Part shown: one piece after another, positions 59,236-64,000 of the stretch | Layout: each line of letters begins with the position of its first letter | Numbering within the stretch: the first letter of the stretch is position 1 | NCBI RefSeq assembly: GCF_900188375.1 | Contig: NZ_FZOO01000001.1 | Span: forward strand, 620,001-684,000 | Reading direction: 5' to 3' | DNA: 64,000 bases | From: Geodermatophilus pulveris | GTDB taxonomy: Bacteria > Actinomycetota > Actinomycetes > Mycobacteriales > Geodermatophilaceae | Notes under the pieces: model-generated | Seen by the model: the letters and a program-made list of their open reading frames with translations, nothing else | Database searches by the model: none | What the model was told of the DNA's origin: nothing | Position numbers and translations under genes: made by a program

Positions 59236-60036
59236 GTGACCGAGGCCGCCATCCACCGGCTCGCCGACACCCCGGACGAGGCCGACGCCGCGCTGGCCGA
59301 GCTGTGGGCCGGCTACGTCGCCGACCGGGCGCCGGAGCTGCGCGACCGGCTGATCCTGCACTACGCGCCCCTGGTCAAGTTCGTCGCCGGCCGCGTCGGC
59401 AGCGGCCTGCCCGCGCACGTGGAGCAGGCCGACCTGGTCTCCTACGGCACCTTCGGCCTGATCGACGCGATCACCCGGTACCAGCCCTCCCGCGAGGTCA
59501 AGTTCGAGAGCTACGCGATGGCGCGCATCCGCGGCGCCATCATCGACGAGCTGCGCAGCACCGACTGGATCCCGCGGTCGGTGCGGATGAAGGCCCGGCA
59601 GTTCGAGCGCACCGTGGCCGCGCTGGAGGCCCGGCTGCAGCGCAGCCCCACCGAGGAGGAGGTGGCCGCCGACATGGGCATGGACGTCGAGGACGTCCGC
59701 AGGTTCCTCGGCCAGCTCTCCCTGGTCAACGTCGTCGCGCTGGACGAGCTGCTCTCCGACGACGAGGGCGGCGCCCCGCGCCTGGTCGACACCCTGCAGG
59801 ACACCAGCGCGCTGGACCCGCAGGCCATGGCCGAGCACGGCGAGGCCCGCCAGATGCTGGCCCGCGCGGTCGAGCAGCTGCCCGAGCGGGAGAAGGTCGT
59901 GGTCAGCCTCTACTACTTCGAGGGGCTGACCCTCGCCGACATCGGCCGCGTCCTCGGCGTCACCGAGAGCCGCATCTGCCAGCTGCACACCAAGGCCGTA
60001 CTGCACCTGCGCACCAAGCTCGCCGACATCGCCTGA
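59236..60036 (+). CDS. whiG: RNA polymerase sigma factor, WhiG/FliA family
   Basis: A 266-residue group 3 sigma factor. Region 2 contains [40 protein letters not shown] and [20 protein letters not shown]; region 3 has [20 protein letters not shown] and region 4 [20 protein letters not shown] then [20 protein letters not shown] 59236 is chosen because GGGAGCG precedes it; GTG 59182 is upstream in frame without such a site. Its place beside xerC and rpsB matches Streptomyces whiG, where it drives spore-stage genes. Confidence 0.92.
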   Translation: MTEAAIHRLADTPDEADAALAELWAGYVADRAPELRDRLILHYAPLVKFVAGRVGSGLPAHVEQADLVSYGTFGLIDAITRYQPSREVKFESYAMARIRGAIIDELRSTDWIPRSVRMKARQFERTVAALEARLQRSPTEEEVAADMGMDVEDVRRFLGQLSLVNVVALDELLSDDEGGAPRLVDTLQDTSALDPQAMAEHGEARQMLARAVEQLPEREKVVVSLYYFEGLTLADIGRVLGVTESRICQLHTKAVLHLRTKLADIA

Positions 60037-60087
60037 CCGCGACGCCGGCCACCACGGGGCCGGCCGACGCCGTGGGGTCATCTGCCG

Positions 60088-60993
60088 GTGGGGGCCCAGC
60101 CCGACGACTGCGTGACAGCAGCCGGCGTCGACCGCGAGGGCCTCGTCACGGTGCTGCGCGCCGCGGGCGCTCGGTTCGCCTACGTGCACGGCAGCCGGGT
60201 CGGCGGTGGTGCTCGGCCGGATTCCGATCTCGACGTGGCCGCCTGGTTCGGCCGTCCGTCCGCCGAGCCGTGGACGCGCGACCTGCCCGACGTGGTCGAC
60301 CTGGTCGCGCTCGACGACCTGCCGCTCGACGTCGCCGGCCGGGTCGCACTCGACGGCGTCCTGCTGTTCGACGACGACCCGCCCGCTCGTGTCCGGTGGG
60401 AGGCCGACACCCGGCTGCGCTACCTCGATGAGACCTGGCGCCGGCGGTCGGCCGGCCGCGACTTCCTCGCAGCACGGGCACGTGGTCGACGCCGAGCGCG
60501 TCGTCGCGCTCCTGCGCCGCCTCGACGTGGAGGTCGGCTACCTGCGTGCACGCGCGGCCCAGGACCGCGCGGCCCTGCGTGCCGACGAGGAGCGGCTCAG
60601 CGGCCTGAGGTACCGCTTCGTGACCGCCCTGGAGACGCTGGTCGACATCGCGCAGCACCTGTGTGCCTCCGAGGGATGGGGCCCGCCGCGGTCGAACGCG
60701 GACAGCGTCCGGCTCCTCGGCGTCCACGGTGTGGTCGACGGCGACCTGGCGGAGCGGCTCGCTGGCGGGGTGGGCTTCGGCAACGTGCTGGTGCACCAGT
60801 ACGCCGAGGTGGACGACGACCGGGTCGTCGCCAACCTCGACGACGTGGGCGACCTCCTGCGCTTCGTCGAGCTGGCGTCGCGCTGGCTGGTGGCCGACCA
60901 GAGCTGACGGGTGGGAGCCGCGAGGGGTCGGCTCACCCCATCGGCAGCAGGCGGACCTCGGGCGGCTCGAGCAGGGACAGCGGGTCCAGGTAG
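60088..60993 (+). CDS. MntA-like nucleotidyltransferase antitoxin, reading frame without early stop
   Basis: The first 130 or so residues form a minimal nucleotidyltransferase: FAYVHGSRVGGGARPDSDLD with G35-S36, ten residues, then D47 and D49 (GSX10DXD), VVDLVALDDLPLDVAGRVAL, and RVRWEADTRLRYLDETWRRR. This is the MntA type that AMPylates HepT-like HEPN toxins. Unusually, no stop appears at the expected end near 60480; the frame stays open across the whole hepT gene to 60993, adding a 170-residue Arg/Gly/Pro-rich tail. A lost stop or frameshift is suspected. GTG 60112 is an alternative start. Confidence 0.65.
   Translation: MGAQPDDCVTAAGVDREGLVTVLRAAGARFAYVHGSRVGGGARPDSDLDVAAWFGRPSAEPWTRDLPDVVDLVALDDLPLDVAGRVALDGVLLFDDDPPARVRWEADTRLRYLDETWRRRSAGRDFLAARARGRRRARRRAPAPPRRGGRLPACTRGPGPRGPACRRGAAQRPEVPLRDRPGDAGRHRAAPVCLRGMGPAAVERGQRPAPRRPRCGRRRPGGAARWRGGLRQRAGAPVRRGGRRPGRRQPRRRGRPPALRRAGVALAGGRPELTGGSREGSAHPIGSRRTSGGSSRDSGSR
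60482..60907 (+). CDS. HepT-like HEPN (DUF86) protein with altered RNase motif
   Basis: A 141-residue helical protein of the DUF86/HepT toxin family: RFVTALETLVDIAQHLCASE, a middle loop, and FGNVLVHQYAEVDDDRVVAN. The RX4H catalytic motif is normally RNxLVHxY; here the Arg position is Gly100 while N101, H105 and Y107 remain. Loss of the Arg would be expected to remove RNase activity. It is in the +1 frame relative to mntA and may start at GTG 60482. The partner antitoxin gene overlaps it completely. Confidence 0.75.
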   Translation: MVDAERVVALLRRLDVEVGYLRARAAQDRAALRADEERLSGLRYRFVTALETLVDIAQHLCASEGWGPPRSNADSVRLLGVHGVVDGDLAERLAGGVGFGNVLVHQYAEVDDDRVVANLDDVGDLLRFVELASRWLVADQS

Positions 60994-61460
60994 TCCTCCC
61001 CGCGGCGCAGGCCCCAGTGCAGGCAGGCCGCGACCGGGCACCCCGCGTGCCCGGCGGCCAGCGCCCCGAGCACGGCGCCGCGCGCGACCGGCTGCCCCGC
61101 CCCCACGGCCGGGACCACCGGCTCGTACGTCGTCCGCAGGCCGCCGGCGTGGGCGACGCTGACCACCGGCCGCCCGGCCACCATCCCGGCGAAGACGACC
61201 ACGCCGTCCCCGGCGGCGCGGACCGGGGCGCCGGGGGAGCCGGCGAGGTCCACGCCGCGGTGCCCGGTCCCGTAGCGGTCCGGCGGCGGGTCGAAGGCGC
61301 GGGTCACCTCCCCGTCGACCGGCCGCGACCACGGACCGGCGGCGGCCCCGGCGGCGGGCGCGGCTCCCGCGTCACCGCCGGCCGGCAGCAGCAGGACGGC
61401 GACGAGCAGCAGGGGGGCGAGGACCCGGGGGCGCACCCGGCCAGGCTGCCGCCGCGCCAC
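60933..61460 (-). CDS. M23-family peptidase (LytM domain), secreted
   Basis: A 175-residue protein with an N-terminal signal peptide (VLAPLLLVAVLLLPAGGDAG) and a LytM/M23 metal-binding domain: PDRYGTGHRGVDLAGSPGAP gives HxxxD, and CLHWGLRRGEDYLDPL gives the HxH-type segment as LHW only. The second motif His is replaced (HWG for HxH), so activity is uncertain and it may bind peptidoglycan or activate amidases. GTG 61460 and GTG 61436 are alternative starts. Divergent from rpsB. Confidence 0.82.
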   Translation of the reverse strand: MARRQPGRVRPRVLAPLLLVAVLLLPAGGDAGAAPAAGAAAGPWSRPVDGEVTRAFDPPPDRYGTGHRGVDLAGSPGAPVRAAGDGVVVFAGMVAGRPVVSVAHAGGLRTTYEPVVPAVGAGQPVARGAVLGALAAGHAGCPVAACLHWGLRRGEDYLDPLSLLEPPEVRLLPMG

Positions 61461-61531
61461 GCCCGGCGGGGCGCCGGACGGCGGGCTGTGGACGGTCCCG
61501 GCCGCGGGGGAGGGGCGCTCCCGGCGGGGCG

Positions 61532-61537
61532 TATGCT
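61532..61537 (+). promoter_or_regulatory. Candidate -10 (TATGCT) for rpsB-tsf
   Basis: TATGCT at this position would give rpsB a leader of about 190 nt. The leader is GC-rich with several self-complementary stretches, which fits feedback control of S2 synthesis. I could not define a named leader motif. Confidence 0.4.
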
Positions 61538-61736
61538 CGGCGGTGCGGCCCGTCCGTGACGGGTCGACTTCGCGCGTCCTCCACCCCGCTGGCAGCAGCG
61601 GGACGGTCGCCACCCCGGTCCCCGCTCGCGGGGTCGTGGCGGCCCGGGACGCCAGGGCGGAGCGCCACCCGGTGCCCGCGACAACCGAGGAGCGCGGCCC
61701 GCGTGGCCGCGCGCACAGGACAGAGAGGCTGCGGCC

Positions 61737-62693
61737 ATGGCAGTCGTCAGCATGAAGCAGCTGCTCGACAGCGGCGTCCACTTCGGGCACCAGACCCGTC
61801 GCTGGAACCCGAAGATGAAGCGCTTCATCTTCACCGAGCGCAACGGCATCTACATCATCGACCTGCAGCAGACGCTCGGGTACATCGACAACGCCTACGA
61901 GTTCGTCAAGCAGACGGTCGCGCACGGCGGGACGATCCTGTTCGTCGGCACCAAGCGCCAGGCGCAGGAGGTCGTCGCCGAGCAGGCGCAGCGGGTCGGC
62001 ATGCCCTACGTCAACCAGCGCTGGCTGGGCGGCATGCTCACCAACTTCTCCACGGTGCACAAGCGGCTGCAGCGGCTCAAGGAGCTCGAGGACATGGAGC
62101 AGACCGGAGTGCTGGTCAGCCTGTCCAAGAAGGAGCAGCTGGGCCTGACCCGCGAGAAGGCCAAGCTCGAGCGCAGCCTCGGCGGCATCCGCGACATGCA
62201 GAAGGTGCCCAGCGCCGTCTGGATCGTGGACACCAAGAAGGAGCACATCGCCGTCGGCGAGGCCCGCAAGCTGAACATCCCGGTGGTCGCGATCCTCGAC
62301 ACCAACTGCGACCCCGACGAGGTCGACTACAAGATCCCGGGTAACGACGACGCCATCCGCAGCGCCGCACTGCTGACCCGCGTGATCGCCGACGCCGTGG
62401 CCGAGGGCCTCATGGCCCGCTCGGCGCAGCAGGCCAACGCCGGCCGCGAGGACGGCGCCCCGGCGGCCATCGGCGGCGACGAGCCGCTGGCCGACTGGGA
62501 GCGCGAGCTGCTCACCGGCCAGCAGGGCGACGCCCCGGCGGACGCCCCGGCCGACACCACGGCCGGCGCCGCCGCACTGCCGGAGACGCCCACCGAGCCC
62601 CCGGCCGTCAGCGCCGCCGACATCGCCCCCGTCGCGGGCGTGCCGGCCACCGGCGACACGGCCACCGGCACCCAGGGCGCCCAGAACGGCTGA
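61737..62693 (+). CDS. rpsB: 30S ribosomal protein S2
   Basis: A 318-residue protein: [65 protein letters not shown] and [19 protein letters not shown] are S2 hallmarks. The last 70 residues are an acidic Ala/Pro/Thr-rich tail common in actinobacteria. ATG 61737 follows ACAGAGAGGC. It is co-transcribed with tsf. Confidence 0.97.
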   Translation: MAVVSMKQLLDSGVHFGHQTRRWNPKMKRFIFTERNGIYIIDLQQTLGYIDNAYEFVKQTVAHGGTILFVGTKRQAQEVVAEQAQRVGMPYVNQRWLGGMLTNFSTVHKRLQRLKELEDMEQTGVLVSLSKKEQLGLTREKAKLERSLGGIRDMQKVPSAVWIVDTKKEHIAVGEARKLNIPVVAILDTNCDPDEVDYKIPGNDDAIRSAALLTRVIADAVAEGLMARSAQQANAGREDGAPAAIGGDEPLADWERELLTGQQGDAPADAPADTTAGAAALPETPTEPPAVSAADIAPVAGVPATGDTATGTQGAQNG

Positions 62694-62699
62694 GCGGCA

Positions 62700-62726
62700 G
62701 CCCCGTCCCCCCGGGGGCGGGGCCGC
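62700..62726 (+). terminator. Hairpin between rpsB and tsf
   Basis: GCCCCGTCCCC pairs with GGGGGCGGGGC across a tiny loop, allowing one G-T pair. With no T-run it is better read as an attenuator or RNA stabiliser setting the S2 to EF-Ts ratio than as a full terminator. Confidence 0.5.
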
Positions 62727-62764
62727 ACCGCTCCCCACCCCACCGAGACCTTCGAGGAAGAGGC

Positions 62765-63580
62765 ATGGCTGACTTCACCGCGGCCGACGTCAAGCGTCTC
62801 CGCGACGCCACCGGCGCCGGCATGATGGACTGCAAGAAGGCGCTCACCGAGGCCGACGGCGACTACGACAAGGCCGTCGAGTTCCTCCGCGTCAAGGGCG
62901 CCAAGGACGTCGGCAAGCGCCTGGAGCGCTCGACGACCAACGGCGTCGTCGTGAGCAGGGACGGCGCGCTGCTCGAGCTCGACTGCGAGACCGACTTCGT
63001 CGCCAAGAACGCCGACTTCGTGACGCTGGCCCAGCGGCTGCTCGACGTCGTCCTGGCCCAGCGGCCGGCCGACCTCGACGCGCTGCTCGCCACCGACGTC
63101 GACGGCCAGACCGTCGCCGCGCTCATCGAGTCCGAGTCCGCGCGCATCGGCGAGAAGCTGGTCCTCAGCCGGTTCGCCGTCTTCGACGGTCCGACCGCCA
63201 CCTACCTGCACAAGCGGGCCACCGACCTGCCCCCGGCCATCGGTGTCGCGGTGCAGTACAGCGGAGGCAGCGAGGACGCGGCGCGCAGCCTGGCGATGCA
63301 CATCGCCGCGGCCCGCCCGCGCTACCTCGCGCGCGAGGAGGTCCCCGCCGAGGCGGTGGAGACCGAGCGGCGCGTGGCCGAGCAGACCGCCAAGGAGGAG
63401 GGCAAGCCCGAGCAGGCGATCAGCCGGATCGTCGAGGGGCGGGTCAACGCCTACTACAAGGACTTCGTCCTGCTCGAGCAGCCGTCGATCACCGAGCCCA
63501 AGCGCACGGTCAAGCAGATCCTCGACGAGGCCGGCCTGACCGTGCAGCGGTTCGCCCGCTTCGAGGTCGGCCAGGCCTGA
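62765..63580 (+). CDS. tsf: Elongation factor Ts
   Basis: A 271-residue nucleotide exchange factor for EF-Tu. It opens with [20 protein letters not shown] and [20 protein letters not shown], then [30 protein letters not shown] and the C-terminal [18 protein letters not shown]. All conserved contacts to EF-Tu (TDFV) are present. ATG 62765 follows CGAGGAAGAGGC. Confidence 0.97.
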   Translation: MADFTAADVKRLRDATGAGMMDCKKALTEADGDYDKAVEFLRVKGAKDVGKRLERSTTNGVVVSRDGALLELDCETDFVAKNADFVTLAQRLLDVVLAQRPADLDALLATDVDGQTVAALIESESARIGEKLVLSRFAVFDGPTATYLHKRATDLPPAIGVAVQYSGGSEDAARSLAMHIAAARPRYLAREEVPAEAVETERRVAEQTAKEEGKPEQAISRIVEGRVNAYYKDFVLLEQPSITEPKRTVKQILDEAGLTVQRFARFEVGQA

Positions 63581-63609
63581 ACGGGCGCACTGCGCTGCAG
63601 TGCCGCCGT

Positions 63610-63647
63610 CCACCGGCCCCGTCCCACCTCCGGGACGGGGCCGGTGG
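63610..63647 (+). terminator. Terminator hairpin after tsf
   Basis: Perfect 16-bp arms (CCACCGGCCCCGTCCC and its complement) with a 6-nt loop, 29 bp after the tsf stop. It should end the rpsB-tsf transcript, so pyrH needs its own promoter. Confidence 0.82.
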
Positions 63648-63741
63648 CGCGTCCGGGCGGTCGGGGACCGCCCGGTCCGCAGGCTGCCGCGGACCCCGTG
63701 GGGCAGGATCAGGGGAACGACGCCGAGCGAGGGATGAGCCG

Positions 63742-64000
63742 TTGACCGACACCGCCGCGCCGGAGGCCACCGTGCCCACCTCCGCACCCACCGCCTTCCA
63801 GCCCGCCGACGGGGCGGGCTACAAGCGGGTCCTGCTCAAGCTGTCCGGGGAGGCGTTCGGCGGCGGGAAGGTCGGCGTGGACTCCGACATCGTGCGCGGC
63901 ATCGCCCGCCAGCTGGCCGACGTCGTCGACGGCGGCACCCAGGTCGCCGTGGTCGTCGGCGGGGGCAACTTCTTCCGCGGCGCCGAGCTGTCCCAGGCCG
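63742..64000 (+). CDS. pyrH: UMP kinase, N-terminal part
   Basis: The gene runs off the right edge; about 86 residues are seen. After a 25-residue Ala/Pro/Thr-rich lead, [20 protein letters not shown] and [16 protein letters not shown] are the UMP kinase phosphate-binding and nucleotide motifs. The start is most likely TTG 63742, which overlaps the TGA of a three-codon frame (ATG AGC CGT TGA) as TTGA; GTG 63772 is an alternative. The rpsB-tsf-pyrH order is conserved. Confidence 0.92.
   Translation, partial: MTDTAAPEATVPTSAPTAFQPADGAGYKRVLLKLSGEAFGGGKVGVDSDIVRGIARQLADVVDGGTQVAVVVGGGNFFRGAELSQA

Overview
The window is about 64 kb of very GC-rich DNA (roughly three quarters G+C by eye). It has GTG-heavy starts, many 4-bp GTGA/ATGA stop-start overlaps and an actinobacterial gene order. 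The best fit is a chromosome of a Geodermatophilaceae-type actinobacterium (Blastococcus, Geodermatophilus or Modestobacter). Support comes from a CofC/FbiD gene for coenzyme F420, a Pcs-type phosphatidylcholine synthase, the block sepIVA-like/DUF177/rpmF/rnc/mutM/acyP/smc/ftsY, the order rplS-lepB-...-rnhB-DUF2469-yraN-comM-dprA-xerC-whiG, and rpsB-tsf-pyrH. Genus is inference; no rRNA or tRNA gene was found.

Layout. 1-9.1 kb: F420 and phospholipid genes (cofC, plsC, gpsA), a trans-sulfuration enzyme, phosphatidylcholine synthase, ddl, a lipoprotein, a DUF3515 protein, an Lrp-type sensor domain, thiL, a GNAT and a cytidylate-kinase-like protein. 9.1-9.8 kb: a broken DUF559 endonuclease gene between two 56-bp direct repeats. 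9.8-29 kb: rpmB, a FakA-like protein, recG, rsmD, coaD, a SepIVA-like protein, then rpmF/rnc/mutM/acyP/smc, a GH65 phosphorylase, two phosphoesterases and ftsY. 29-33.5 kb: a decayed locus, a threonine aldolase and a CbiMNQO/NikMNQO metal importer behind a Nur-like operator. 33.5-38 kb: amt-glnK-glnD behind a GlnR-like box. 38-48.4 kb: a zinc-ribbon protein, a USP-like/baeRF pair with a divergent winged-helix regulator, ffh, an amidohydrolase, proS, and an AraC regulator divergent from a molybdopterin oxidoreductase. 48.6-64 kb: rpsP-khpA-rimM-trmD-nudix, rplS, lepB, an orphan response regulator with an altered receiver, rnhB to whiG, an MntA/HepT-type pair, an M23 peptidase, rpsB-tsf and the start of pyrH.

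Most genes are core housekeeping for translation, SRP secretion, chromosome segregation, DNA repair and nitrogen sensing. The unusual material lies between and around genes. A hairpin repeat recurs six times, starting at or within a few bases of stop codons, with paired changes in its stems. Flanking repeats bound the DUF559 remnant. Several start codons look leaderless, and there is a possible 9-codon leader peptide before ddl. The HepT-like protein has lost the Arg of its RNase motif while its mntA partner has no stop codon before or within hepT. The orphan response regulator has Glu in place of the phospho-acceptor Asp and an AT-rich, palindrome-filled upstream region.
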